In this document: in pieces, positions 12,001 to 23,726 of the stretch | How positions within the stretch are numbered: the first letter of the stretch is position 1 | Layout: the number at the start of each line of letters is the position of its first letter | Assembly (NCBI GenBank): GCA_013398955.1 | Contig: VWPU01017398.1 | Location: 1 to 64,000, forward strand | Length of the DNA: 64,000 bases | DNA from: Callaeas wilsoni | Taxonomy: Eukaryota; Chordata; Aves; Passeriformes; Callaeidae | Reading direction: 5' to 3' | Position numbers and translations under genes: made by a program | The notes under the pieces: generated by a model | Told to the model about the DNA's origin: nothing | Seen by the model: only the letters and a program-made list of their open reading frames with translations | Databases searched by the model: none

Positions 12001-15000
12001 CAGCAGTAGCACACCTTCCTACCAATTTTTTAGGGTTATCCTAAGCTGAAAGAACAGGATGAAAATATTTTACTCTGATGATGCACTTGTTCCTTTCTTA
12101 GGTATCTGGTACATGATGCAGATTTGTGTCATGTTGTATCCTGGCAGGCTGAAGTTCTCCGGATTTTAGTACAGGAATGGCAGCTTTACACAACCTGAAT
12201 GTCGGATCCATATGTGCTTGAGTACGTAGTGTGCTTGTGGACACACTTAACATGATGATTAGCAGTTCTGTCCTTTATAAAAAATCTCTGGCTGACAATT
12301 ACATGAGGTTTGAGAGCTGTGAGTGCTTATGGACTTTTACAAGCATTATTTTGACTGGTGCACTGAAATTTTGCTTTGCCTTTGCAGTGGCATTCATCTT
12401 AGGAGTAATCTCTATCAGTGGCACCCGGTCTCTTACTGACAAGGTGACATTAGTTCTGATACGATCTTTACTTTCCTTAACTTTTTTCTTCATTAAGGCA
12501 GCATCTTTGGTTTATTTGCTATCTATGTATTCATTGCTCTCATTTTGAAGAGTGATTTTTCTTTTGCTCTGGCAGCATAACTTCTTGTGACAGCCACCCA
12601 CTGTGTTTGTAGGTTCTCATTCATTTACCACAGAGTTCTCCTTCATTTACAGGTGCATAACCTCCACATAAAATGCAAACACTGACAGGTATGTTTTGAT
12701 TGGAAATGGATTTTATCAGCACTTTCATCATTCCAATAGTTTTAGCAGTAGTTTTTGCTTCATTTCAGCCAACCTGAATTAATTCTTACTGATTTTTTTC
12801 TCATATATTACTTAGTATTGGATCAATTTCATCCCTATAAATAAACACAAAATCCTTCATTAGCAAACCTGTCATAAACCACTCAGTGGGTTCACTTTGG
12901 ATCTTGTTCCAAGTCATTAAATTCATGGCTTGCCAATACTGGGTTAGCTTTTTGGAGAGAACAGTTTAGATATTCAGCTAATATCTAGCCAAGCTCTACC
13001 CATGTTGCTGTCTCATCTTCCTACTCAGGTTAAACAGAAAATGCGTAGTTCCTTCTTCACTGTGACCTGCAGTGAAATGCAAGCCAAGCTTTGTTCCTTG
13101 GAGTCCTACTGCTTGTCAGAAGAGCTGCCTTTCTGTCCTTTAGCTACAGTGGGTGTGGGCTCCAGAATATTTTATCCTCTCAAGGAGTGTCCTGTCCTTT
13201 GGCTTTGTTAAGCCCTATCATATGTTGCACTGTACTGAGATTTGGAAATTAGGACTCTGTACAATGGGAATTATGGCAGTGCGAAGTGCTCCAAAATGTG
13301 TTGGAAAGTGTGTATACGAGACCAGTGTTAGAACTACTTTCCTTCTTGCTTTACCATATGTAGGTGTAGTAAAGAAGGGTAGTGAAGTCAAAACAGAGCA
13401 GTAACAATTACAGTATAACAAGAGAATATACTAAAACATTCTTTACCATTCTTGTGACAAAGTATGGTCTCAGCATCATTAATGAATTTTGCTTTTGGGG
13501 ATATCTGGTAGGCATCAGCTGTGCCTTTAAAAAAAAGATCCAGTGAGAAGAACAGCACCTTTTCCTGCTGATCTGATCAGCTTCCAAGCATAACAAGTGG
13601 AAATAAGCATATTAGAATGAACTGAGCAGACTTCATGAAATGATTTACAATAATGTCATGGGGTGACCCCCAATAGATTGAGCGTATGGTAATTGTTCAC
13701 ATCTGACTGTAACCTTTCAGATGTAAACTAAAAAGAAAGAAACAAACAAAAGTATGGTATTCTTCTGGCCAATAATTATAAGTTCAGCAGTGTTCAGCAG
13801 AACATTAGCATATGAATTACATGGTAATCTTGTGACAACAGCCGAGTCATAATGTGTTGCTAGTTACTATCTTTGGGTACCATTTTGATAGGGGCCTTCA
13901 TGCTTTAGGAGCCAATACCGAGATAATGTGCGTGCCTACATCCCACTGAAGGTTACTTAAGAAATTTTGATAACACTATTCCATGCTTCTCTTGCCTTAA
14001 ATGCACCCTTGATCCTGATGTCATCCTTTTATTTGTTATTACGAAGATTGTAGTTTTAAATGAGTTTATTGATTGGTTTCTCATGAGCTTTCGAATGGTT
14101 CTGGGAGTCTCCCGCAGATTGCAAAGCCCTACAGAAGTGCCCAGGAGTGGCACTGTCCTGTGGCATGGCCTGTCCCACTCCATATCTCCTGGGAGGCTCA
14201 GGCTGATGTCTGACATCTAAGCCATTGGGTACAGCTTCACCACTAGATGGGAGCATTGGTTATTTAGCCTTTACTTTGAAGTGGTCCTCTCCCAACCTTG
14301 GAAAATCATATTCCCTCTTGGCTCTTGTTTCAAACTTGCAGGAGGCCTGAACCTCCTCCCATTGCTGTGCGGCACATTCCAGAAACACTGGCTAACACTG
14401 ATCCCTAGAGAACATCCCTCCCAGCTGATGCCCTGCATGACCAGCATTCAAAGTGGTCCCCACTGTTTAGTAGGGAAGCACTCAGTTACTGCCCAAGTCA
14501 TGAGGGACATGCTGAGAATTGCAAGAATGGTCTAGTAAAGTTGTTTTATGGCTTATTGTTTCATTGGGAAATGGAGAATCAGTAGTTTGCCAATTGTCTT
14601 AAAATCACCCTGATTCACCAGAAAAAAATGAAGGAAAAGGAAAGACAGACTTGACTTCGATGGTTCAAAAAACAGTGGTGGAGTTGCTGCATTTCTAGAG
14701 AGATGCAGAGAAAGAAAAGGAAACTTTATAGTCTAACCCAGCTGCAGGACATCCTTTTCAACTCCTGCAGCTGTTGGGATGCTTCCACAACTCTTTAAGG
14801 TGAGATCCAATGTTTAAACAAGGCCATGGTTTAGTGAATGTCCCTCACCAGAAGGATCTCCACCTAGGGATGTCTCTGATTCTTAGGGGCTCTGTTCAGT
14901 TAAAATATCCCCTTCCTCACCCAAGCCATGTTTGTAATGCTTGAACTTGATACAGATGATCTTTGACACCTTTTCCACAGAACCAATGCCTGTCCTTGCC

Positions 15001-16032
15001 TTGCTCCTGCTTGAATAGGAACAAGGCACACAGAAAACCAAGCTAAGGGCTATCCCTGGGCTCAGTTTAATTATAAACAAGCTGTTCATCCATTATGAGG
15101 GAAATGCTGCCTACAGAATTAGGATGGTACAGACCTCAATGCACAACCTCTTTTTTGAGTTGAGAACTGCGCTGTCTTCATGTGTGCATGACTGACAGCC
15201 ACACTTAAGAAGCAACCAAGAGAAATAATGCATATGGACTATTACTAACTTAGGAGTGAGACTTGGCAAGAGTGCAGCCCAAAAGCTGCTGGGTGGTAAA
15301 GGGTTCATTGTGTGCCTCCTGCCCTGGGCTGTGAGCATTATGAGAAACAGCGTCTGCAGCAGTCAGTCTATCAGCTTTCTCCCAGGCAGCCATTCTTTTC
15401 TGAGAAAAATAATCGGAGAAAGGATATGTGGCCAAGATCTTTTTAGGAAAGGTAAGGATTCAATTCAGCACTTATATGAGAGACAGCCTGGAGATTTCAA
15501 CAAATGGAAGGAGATCGCAAACCAAGAAAGCACAAGGGTGCAGAATCAGACTCTGCCAGCCAAGTGAGGATGAGCAGGGGAGGAGATGCAGCAAGTGGCT
15601 GTGATGGGGACATGGACAACTGGAATTTGCAAATCAGAGGGGAGAGGGGGTTGCTGCAGGTGGCAGGACACAGGGATAATGAAGTGTCCCAGGGCAGCCA
15701 CTGACTGTCAGCATTGAGCTTTGGCAGGAGAGATGTGCCAGCCAGGAAATAGCTGGTGGCATTGAGCCTCTGGAGTGTGAAGCATGGGCTGCACTTAGGA
15801 GGCATGATATGTGGCTGTATCAAGGGAGTTTCACTTTTCTCCAAGCACCCCTCACTTCCAGGTTCACAAAAATAAGACTTAGCCTCTGCAGCTAGGAAGA
15901 ACCTCTTGAAAAGAGGAAGGCTGCTATGCCTTCAAGACCCTGAAAACTGAAGGCAAATGGAAAACACAAAACTTGGGGGAAAATGTATTTTTAACACAGT
16001 CATGATTTTCTCTGAGCATGACATTTTGGATA
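6010..16032. other. AT-rich non-coding DNA, nothing recognised
   Basis: About 10 kb without an identifiable exon or transposon. Small items seen are a short AAGGC repeat (about 8879-8898), a perfect palindrome TCCATTATAATGGA at 9241-9254 that recurs at 23221-23234, and a CTCF-like CCACTAGATGGGAG at 14240-14253. The many short open frames show no domain, signal peptide or cysteine pattern that I could support. Confidence 0.6.
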
Positions 16033-16684
16033 GTGGATGAGAGGTTGGACATGAGCTGACAGTGCATGCTCACAGCTCAGAAAAGCAATCACATCCTGGG
16101 CTGCATCCAAAACAGCGTGGCCAGCAAGGTGACAGAGGTGATTCTGACCCTCTGCTCTGGTGAGACCCCACCTGGAGAGCTGCATCCAGCTCTGGGATCC
16201 CAGCATAGGAAGGACATCAACCTGTTGGAGCAAGTCCAGAGGAGGGCGATGAAGATGATTAGAGGGATGGGGCACCTCTCCTATGAGGAAAGGCTAAGAA
16301 AACTGGGGTTGTTCCATCTGGAAAAGAAGAGGCTTTGGGGTGACCTAATTGCAGCCTTCCAGTACCTGAAGGGAGCCTAAAAGAAAGATGGAGAGAGATT
16401 ATTTGTGAGGGCATATAGTGACAGGACAAGGGGGAATGACTTTAAATTGAAAGGTTTAGATTAGATGCTGGGAAGAAATTCTTGGCTCTGAGGATGGCGA
16501 GGCACTGGAACAGGTTGCCCAGAGCACTTGTGGTTGCCCCATCCCTGAAAGCATCCAAGGCCAGATTGGATGGGGCCCTACGCAACCTGCTCTAGTGCAA
16601 GGTATCCCTGCCCATGGCAGGGGGACTGAAACTAGATGATCTTTAAGGTGCCTTCCAACCTAAGCCAAGATATTCCATGATTTT
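16033..16684 (+). mobile_element. CR1 LINE, 5'-truncated 3' portion
   Basis: This matches the 3' part of avian CR1 as I know it, in plus orientation. Recognisable blocks in order are GTTGGACATGAGC at the start, CATCCTGGGCTGCATCCAAA, GACCCCACCTGGAGAGCTGC, AGTCCAGAGGAGGGCGATGA, CACTGGAACAGGTTGCCCAG and CTAGATGATCTTTAAGGTGC, ending in a decayed tail TATTCCATGATTTTT. The span covers the end of the reverse-transcriptase ORF and the 3' UTR; the endonuclease and most of the RT domain are missing, as is usual because CR1 copies truncate at the 5' end. Residual open frames at 16066-16380 are remnants of the element, not host genes. Moderate divergence suggests an inactive, fairly old copy. Confidence 0.9.
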
Positions 16685-17740
16685 TTAATGCCTAAAGTTG
16701 ACGTTAGCACAGGTACCTTTCTGCTGCGCCAGAGGCTCTAGCTTGAAGTGTCTCATTACATTTGACTGTAATGACTTGAGCCTCCTAGCTGTGTCCTGAC
16801 AGCCTGCTTTTCCGAGGGGTGATGCAGAACCATGTTCCTCACCAGCTGCCAGCAGCAGAGATGAAGACACACTCTGAAGTCTGGGATGTGTGAGGCATTG
16901 TATTTCCTCCTCATTAGCACTGATAGAGCTTTGGTGTGCACAAACACAGACTTGTCAGTCCTGCAGGAGCCCACAGCCCTGTCTGGGAACACCGGAGTAC
17001 ACACCACACAAACAGTGAAATGGCATCACTGTTTGCTGCTGGATGGAGCCCACCTGATTAGAGTGTGACAAACTGTTGAGCCCCAAAGCACACAGATTTG
17101 CTGTATATGTTGAAACCAACTAGTTTTTCACAGAATCATTCAATTTATCTGCAACCTCAAAAGAGATTGCAGTTTATTGACCAAGTGAATAGTGAAGTGG
17201 CTGAGTATCACATTCCATCAAAATTATGTAGGTTCAGCTAGGAATAAAACCTGTCTTCAGCTTAGTTTCATGCAAGACTGTGATGTGACTAACATTGAGA
17301 TCAGATTTCATTGGCAAATCAAGTAAGAAGCAAAGTGAGGTGCAGAGAACTCATTTAAAATCACAGCTGAAATAATACCAAACATGCAAGTGAAAAAATT
17401 ACTGACAAAGTTAATTGCTTTTCTTCCATATTAAAATAGTTTCAAGTTTTTTCCAGTGTGAAAGTCACTTGCAAAGACTCTATGGCATTAAAATTAAGCT
17501 TTCTTCTTTTGATTTAGTCCAGGAATTAGCTGCATTAGAAACTCAGGCAGGGACACCAGCTAGAAGAAAATCAGAACCGTCAAAGATATGAGATCTGGCA
17601 AAGCTCTCAAAGGCAATACACTGACAATTAAGTTTCTCAGTAATCCCCATGATACATGTGTGCTTATAAGCCTATGGAAATTGTGTTTGATTCTTTTTTT
17701 TCTAAATTAGTAGGTTATTTCTCCAGATTTTCATGAGACC
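16685..17740. other. Non-coding DNA with one weak CR1-like patch
   Basis: No gene was seen. A short patch around 17132-17185 beginning CACAGAATCATTCAATTTAT faintly resembles a CR1 3' end in minus orientation but is too short and diverged to call. Confidence 0.5.
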
Positions 17741-18306
17741 TTTTTCTTTTCTTTTCTTTTCTTTTCTTTTCTTTTCTTTNNNNNNNNNNNNNNNNNNNNN
17801 NNNNNNNNNNNNNNNNNNNNNNNNNNNNNNNNNNNNNNNNNNNNNNNNNNNNNNNNNNNNNNNNNNNNNNNNNNNNNNNNNNNNNNNNNNNNNNNNNNNN
17901 NNNNNNNNNNNNNNNNNNNNNNNNNNNNNNNNNNNNNNNNNNNNNNNNNNNNNNNNNNNNNNNNNNNNNNNNNNNNNNNNNNNNNNNNNNNNNNNNNNNN
18001 NNNNNNNNNNNNNNNNNNNNNNNNNNNNNNNNNNNNNNNNNNNNNNNNNNNNNNNNNNNNNNNNNNNNNNNNNNNNNNNNNNNNNNNNNNNNNNNNNNNN
18101 NNNNNNNNNNNNNNNNNNNNNNNNNNNNNNNNNNNNNNNNNNNNNNNNNNNNNNNNNNNNNNNNNNNNNNNNNNNNNNNNNNNNNNNNNNNNNNNNNNNN
18201 NNNNNNNTTTCTTTTCTCTTACGTCTCCTCCCCCCCTCTCCCCTCCCCCCCCCCCCTCTCCCCTCCCCTCCCCTCTCCTCTCCTCTCCTCTCCTCTCCTC
18301 TCCTCT
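17741..18306 (+). repeat. Pyrimidine microsatellite interrupted by an assembly gap
   Basis: The left side is a clean (TTTTC)n pentanucleotide run up to 17779. Bases 17780-18207 are 428 unresolved Ns. The right side resumes with TTTCTTTTCTC, passes through C-rich stretches with a run of 14 C near 18246-18256, and ends in (CCCCT)n and (CCTCT)n to 18306. The whole tract is almost purely pyrimidine on the plus strand, so the minus strand is purine with G-runs that could form triplex or G-quadruplex structures. That composition is a common cause of sequencing and assembly failure. The true length of the array is unknown, and the open frame that spans it is an artefact. Confidence 0.95.
17780..18207. 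other. Assembly gap of 428 N
   Basis: An unbroken run of N lies between two pyrimidine microsatellite flanks. The flanks differ in unit (TTTTC on the left, CCCCT/CCTCT on the right), so at least one unit transition is hidden in the gap. Confidence 0.99.
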
Positions 18307-19754
18307 ATTTCCATTTCAATAGTTAACTGCTCTGTTTGAATATGGTTTCTCTACAAGGTGAGCAGCAGCTTAAGCAGCTGTTTAGGACTCTGAAAATATT
18401 GGGCATGCATGATTTGGTACTGTAAATTTTTTTGTGCCAAGATTTGCTCTCAGCATCTAGATTGACCTTTATGACCATGACAAGATCAGAATTTAAAAAG
18501 TTGGACCAAATGTCACCTTATTTATATATCTGTAAGTCCACTTTAATTAATAAGGTTGCATAGTTAATATAGCTACTTCTTTTTTAAGTAAGGCCCATTC
18601 TGGATCCTGTTTATTCAATAACTCACTAAACCACATTGGTTTGTTTTAAAACATTCTGATCTCTAACTACTTAAAATGCAGCTCATGGGATTGATGAATA
18701 TGCTTGGCTCAGGAGGAAAAATATCACATTTACAAAGATGCATATCACCATTAAGTATGGAATTTAAAAGCCCGTAGAAATGTTGGCTTGACAGAGGAAG
18801 ATGGAGCATCCACTCTCTTCCTCTGAGGCTAGGTAGCTTCATTAGTGTTCAACTCAGAGTGGGTAAATTGCCTGTTTGACCACTCACACTCATTCTTTCC
18901 AAGGGCATAGTCTTCCTTTATAAGCAAAGGCTCACATGTTGGATGCAGTGCTCCTGGCCAGCAAGGGCTCCACAGGAGCATATAAAGAAATAACTCTTAT
19001 ATTTTGCTAACATATACTGAACTTCTGTGGATTACTCTGCTCCCTATCCATAGTTCAGTGCCTTGGAAATATTCCAGAAAAGCAGCTTGGTCCAACATTG
19101 AAAAATAGTATTGTCTGATGCTTGAAAAGTTCACGGGAGAGGGTCAGCTTTGCCAGATCGCCTGATTCACACCAAAGTAGCTGAAATCACTTTTAGAAAT
19201 GTGTTGCTTCAAAATAAAGTTTTCCTATCTTATGAAGAAAGGTGAAGACATGCTTGAAAAAGATGTAATAAAAGCAAAATGTGAAAACTGAAACCAAACA
19301 TTACAATTAACTATTAGCCGAAGGCTCTTGGATAATTTTCTTGGGCTATTGTTTAAAAAAAAATGATTGAAGTAACATTTTAAAAGTAATTGATTTGGGA
19401 TAGAAATGTGCTCTTTATATTAAAATCTCTTTTAGGGCAAAATGCACATGGAGTTGTGTCTCCATCTCTGACCAAATAAACTGGCCACAGTGAACTCAAA
19501 GGAATGTGGCTTGATATCCTGTTGGAGAGCTGTTCCTTTGGATCTTAGAAAGAAAAATTCACCTGTCCTTTGGAAAGAAACAAATGAACAAAGGTCTTTT
19601 CTAGGGTAACCTTAAAAAGAAAGCTAATTAAGGAACTGCATAGAAAGAAATGCAGGGATATGCTTATCTTTTCCTATGGAAGTGAGTAAGAATCATCTCT
19701 ATATGACAGAAGCCTTCTATGTCATGTAACTCGAGTGAGCTTGGCAATTCTCAT
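18307..19754. other. Non-coding DNA, nothing recognised
   Basis: This is AT-rich sequence with no open frame of note and no identified repeat. Confidence 0.6.
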
Positions 19755-20445
19755 CTGGAAGGGACCTCTGTGTTGAATGTTTGCCATGAGGGATATTCTA
19801 CCACTTCAGGACAGCTTCAGCCTTTTTTAATTGTTTCACAATGAAAAATTTTTTTCTTATATCCAGACAGAATTTCTCTTGATGAAACTCTGTGCATCAT
19901 TGTAAGGACATTCATCAACTCTGTAGCTGCATTTCAGGTATTGAAAGACTGTAACTACATATCTCTAGAGCCTTTCATTCCTTAGGACAAGCAAACCAAA
20001 TTTATTCAAAATTTCTTCATCCCATATTCTGCAATCGTCTCATCATCTTCATGACCCCTTTCTGGGTCCTTTCCAGTTTTTCAATGCTTCTCCTGAACTG
20101 GGGCACAGTGTTCTATGTGTGGCCTAAAAAGTGCCAAGTACTATGAGATAATCACTTTCCTTGATCTGCTGGCTGCACTCTTGCTGATACAGGCTCGGGT
20201 ATGGCTTGTTGCAAGGACAGACTCCTGGCTCGTGTTTGGTCTGCTTCTCATTAGAACCCCCTGCTCCTTTTCAGCAGAGCTGAACCTCCCCAGCCTGTAT
20301 CCTCGTATGATGACTCAAGTTCTATTTATTGCAGCTTGGACTGCTTCACCACAACAAAGGGCACTTTCCATTTTTGCATCTTTCTGCACCAGATCTGTTC
20401 AGTACAGTCCTTCTGCTGATCAGGGTTACTCCAGTACCTCATGAG
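19755..20445 (-). mobile_element. Old CR1 LINE fragment, minus orientation
   Basis: Read on the plus strand this follows the reverse complement of CR1 from its 3' end inward: CTGGAAGGGACCTCTG at the start, the TTTTTTTCTTATATCCAGAC block, CTTCATGACCCCTTTCTGGG, TCCTGAACTGGGGCACAGTG, then CCAGCCTGTATCCTCG and ACCTCATGAG at the right end. It is more diverged than the copies at 16 and 54 kb and has small insertions and deletions, so it belongs to an older CR1 layer. The open frame 20115-20444 lies inside it, antisense to the element, and should not be annotated as a gene. The right boundary falls where CR1 similarity stops just after 20445. Confidence 0.75.
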
Positions 20446-21069
20446 AAAAAAAAGAAAGGGTCCGAGGGGGTGGTAGACAGAGTGCGATTCATCCTCCTAC
20501 GTAGCTCCTGTCTGAGATGTGAACTGCTGGGACTGGCATTAAGTCCAGCACCAGAAATCTGCTTGGATAAAGGAGCTTGTTGGTATATGACCAACAAGTC
20601 TGAAGGGTTTGTCTCGTGGCCACACATATGTGGATCAACCACAGGGTAGCGAGCTTCTCCTACTTCGAAGACATGCCAAAGGGACTTCCACTGGGCAGCA
20701 AAAGAAGGAAAGATGACATGCAGATGCTTATGCCTCAGCCTCAGGAAGAGAAGCGTAAGGAAGGAAGTACATTATCTGAGTCAAACTGCTAAGCTCCTGG
20801 TGCTGCACACTGAGAGAGACATTGCAGTCTCCTTTGCACCTCTACTGCACAGGGGCACCTTCTTCTTACTGGTATGTTCCTACCTCTTAAACAAAAAAGG
20901 ACATATTTTTCCATAGGACAGTATTTATCTTGTCCATTTCCAATTAGTACTGGCAACTTTTTCCAGTCTGTTTTTCAAATGATCAAAGCAAGAGAACTTC
21001 CACTGGTTTCTAGAATTCAGTGATCCATCTCTTACAACAATGTTACAAAAAGCTTCCTTGAGTTTTGTC
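20446..21069. other. Non-coding DNA between two CR1 remnants
   Basis: No recognised gene or repeat. The short open frames here show no domain. Confidence 0.5.
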
Positions 21070-21365
21070 TGCATTTCCTTTAATCAATGCCACTCTTTCG
21101 TTACTAGCTATTCCTTAAATAATTTTAAACAAGGTTTCTCAATTTCTTTGCACCTGCAGAGCCTTTTATGGAGTTATCTTATTCCCCCTTAGTCAGTTAG
21201 TGATACTGAGCTAAACTTTTATTTCTTTAATCTTCTCAAGAAATGAATCCCTCAAGTCCTTTTAACGTTTTTTGTTGGCCTTTTCTGAATTTCCTACAGT
21301 TTGTTGGAGCCTGTCTGGCAGAGATGTACTTAGACTGGGGAGCAATATTCTACCTGCAGCTTCCT
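21070..21365 (-). mobile_element. Very old CR1/L3-like fragment, minus orientation
   Basis: The order of blocks TTTAATCTTCTCAAGAAATG, then AGTCCTTTTAACG, then TTGGCCTTTTCTGAATTTCC and GGAGCAATATTCTACC resembles the reverse complement of an ancient CR1/L3-type 3' region, where equivalent blocks read 'aatctttcctcat..agtcctttta..gcccttctctgaac..cagtattcta'. Divergence is high and both boundaries are approximate. The 168-codon open frame at 21243-21749 begins inside this fragment, which weakens any claim that it is a gene. The alternative is unique sequence with chance resemblance. Confidence 0.45.
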
Positions 21366-23483
21366 TGTTTGCTCCTCTCTGCACCTTGTCTCTGGGTTCT
21401 CAACTCTCCAGCTGGGGAATCAGAGGAACAGCCCTCAGCAACCCTTGAAAAATGTAGCAGTAGCCAGAAATCAGCTTCAGCAGCACTAATGGTGTTGGAA
21501 CTGAGCCCTCTGTACGGCGTTTGGCAGAGGCAGAGGAATACAGATGCTGCCAGTCCTGAGAAAGCTGCAGCCCTCCTGAGATGTGTTCCCAAAGCTTTGC
21601 ATTTTTACATAAGATATAAATCAGAGTGCTTTGTAACTGAAAGCACATGCATGTGTAGTAGGCAGATGGAGGCAGTGATCGTATGCCAAAATGTAGTTTT
21701 GTGGGGAAAAAAAAAATTTAAAATAATTAAAGAAAACAGCATAGTGTAGTGCATATTCTCAGCCAAAGTGGAATCCCTCTTAATATAGGAGCACAGGCTG
21801 GGAGTTAGGGGGCATAAAGATTGCTCTGCAGTTTTCACTTCCTGAGGAAGAGTATATAGAAATTCAAATCCCAGCACGAGTTTTAACACACAGCTTCCAA
21901 CAGCTGTTGTGTATCACATAAGGAATTGGCAAGTCTATGGCAGCAGCTGTGACTTGCCACATCCCTGGCAGTACCACAGAGCTGTAAGAGATGGAGGTGA
22001 TGCAAGTACTTTTGCGAGGCATCTTCCACTTGTGTTTTATTGAAATAGAGCAGCTGTGGTGTCAGAAGACATTCAAGACCTCCCATGTAACTTTCTCCAA
22101 TACAGCCAAAAGATCTGTTTTGTTTTGGTTTTTTTCTATAAAACATGTTTACCAATTTATGGTACTATACACACTAAGTCAAAATATGGGGATTTGATCT
22201 TCATAAGAGAAAATATGTTTTGAAGTCAGAAACATCCTAGTTCATGCGTGGTCATGTGATTTTTAGAGGCAGAGCTATGAATTACACTTGCAGTGTAATC
22301 ATTTCAGGTGCTTTATTTGCATTTGTCCCCAAAAGAAGATGAACACATTAATCTGAAGAAAGGATGCCCATTCTGACACCTCTGAAAGACTCGTATGTCT
22401 TTTCCATCCCTGTTGGTGGGGAAAGAATGCAGCCACAATGCAGCAGTCCTCTAGGTGGGTCTTTATTCAAAGCTGGATCAAAGAATAGGAGTTAACGATA
22501 TCTGTTCCATGACCTTCATTTCTGTCATACTTCAGGGCATTTGAGCATTACTACGCCTTTGTAATAGACAAGTGGCACACAGTAGACAGGGAAGTACTAT
22601 CTAGGCAGAAAATCAGCAGTGTTCTTATACAAGAGAATTTAATCCCTTGCAAACATCTTACCCTACCCCCTAGAAGAGCTGGTGGGGATATTTCCTTTCT
22701 CTGCCCAAAGGAACAACAATGAAACAGTCTGCGTAAATGTTGTATTTTTCACAATAAAAGCTAGCCTTGCTTTTCAAATAGTGAAGTATCTGAAGGGGTT
22801 AAGCCCGGATATGGGCCATGTACAGGTTTCAGTGCTTAAGCGTCAGGTCAAAGAAGGGAATTAATTTTTTCCCTGCTTTTAGAGCACAAACTACTGAGTG
22901 TGCAAGATTAAATATCAGATAGTAGATATTTCTATGGAACTAGTTTGTACTTGCAGCAAATTCAGTGGCACCACATATGTTCCATAGGGAACACATACTT
23001 ATTCCATATGGGATAGGATTTCAGGGAGTGTTGTGTGCAGTTGGGAGTGGGTTCTCTCTACTCACTTCATCTACTGTTTCTGATTACTTTCAGAGTCCTC
23101 CGAGATATAATCCCCCTCCATATAATAATGTCTCTAGATACAATTCCTAATGCATTCAAAAGAGCTGGACCAGAAAATGAGTATGTATTTACAAATATAT
23201 TTTCACACAGGAGCTGAGTATCCATTATAATGGAACAAAATGTAGTAATGAAGGAAATTAAGAAAAGCAAGACAAATCACCTCCTTTCACTCTGGGGAGT
23301 CTACCCTGGGACTTCCAGGACATCATGCAGAGTACTTCAGGTTTGGGCTTGATCTCCAAATGTTCCAGAAACATCCCCTTCTCCCCTTCCCCCAGATTCT
23401 GAAAACTTTACTGTTCATTTAAGCACTGGAGGACTCGCAAATCAGGTGATCATTGATTATTCAGCGATGATTTAGATATGATT
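21366..23483. other. Non-coding DNA, nothing recognised
   Basis: AT-rich sequence without an identified gene or repeat, apart from a second copy of the 17-mer TCCATTATAATGGAACA at 23221-23237. Confidence 0.55.
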
Positions 23484-23726
23484 ATTTAGATTAGATATAA
23501 GGAAAAGGTTTTTTACAGTGAGGGTGGTGACACACTGAAGCAGATTGCCCAGAGATATTGCAGATGCCCCATTCATGGAAACATTCAAGATCAGTTTGGA
23601 TGGCGATCTGAGCAACCTGATCGAGTTGAAGATGTCCCTGCTCTTTGCCAGGGGATGGGATTAGATGAGCTTTAAAAGTTCTTTCCAGCCCAAACTCTTC
23701 TATGATACTATGATTCTATAATTCTA
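23484..23726 (+). mobile_element. CR1 LINE 3' end fragment
   Basis: Plus-orientation CR1 3' UTR: TTTAGATTAGATATAAGG, then a block equivalent to the GTGAGGGTGGTGA segment, the GCAGATTGCCCAGAGA segment, GAGCAACCTGATCGAGTTGA and GGATGGGATTAGATGAGC. It ends in the diagnostic short tandem tail, CTATGATACTATGATTCTAT. Only the last 240 bases of the element are present, an extreme 5' truncation typical of CR1. No coding sequence remains. Confidence 0.92.

Noticed and set aside
17132..17185. CR1 3' end fragment
   Set aside because: Only a short stretch after CACAGAATCATT resembles CR1, which is too little to support a call.
17733..18326. 197-codon open frame on the plus strand
   Set aside because: Most of it is translated N from the assembly gap.
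21243..21749. 168-codon open frame on the plus strand
   Set aside because: Its start lies inside an old CR1/L3-like fragment in antisense, and the remainder shows no protein features.
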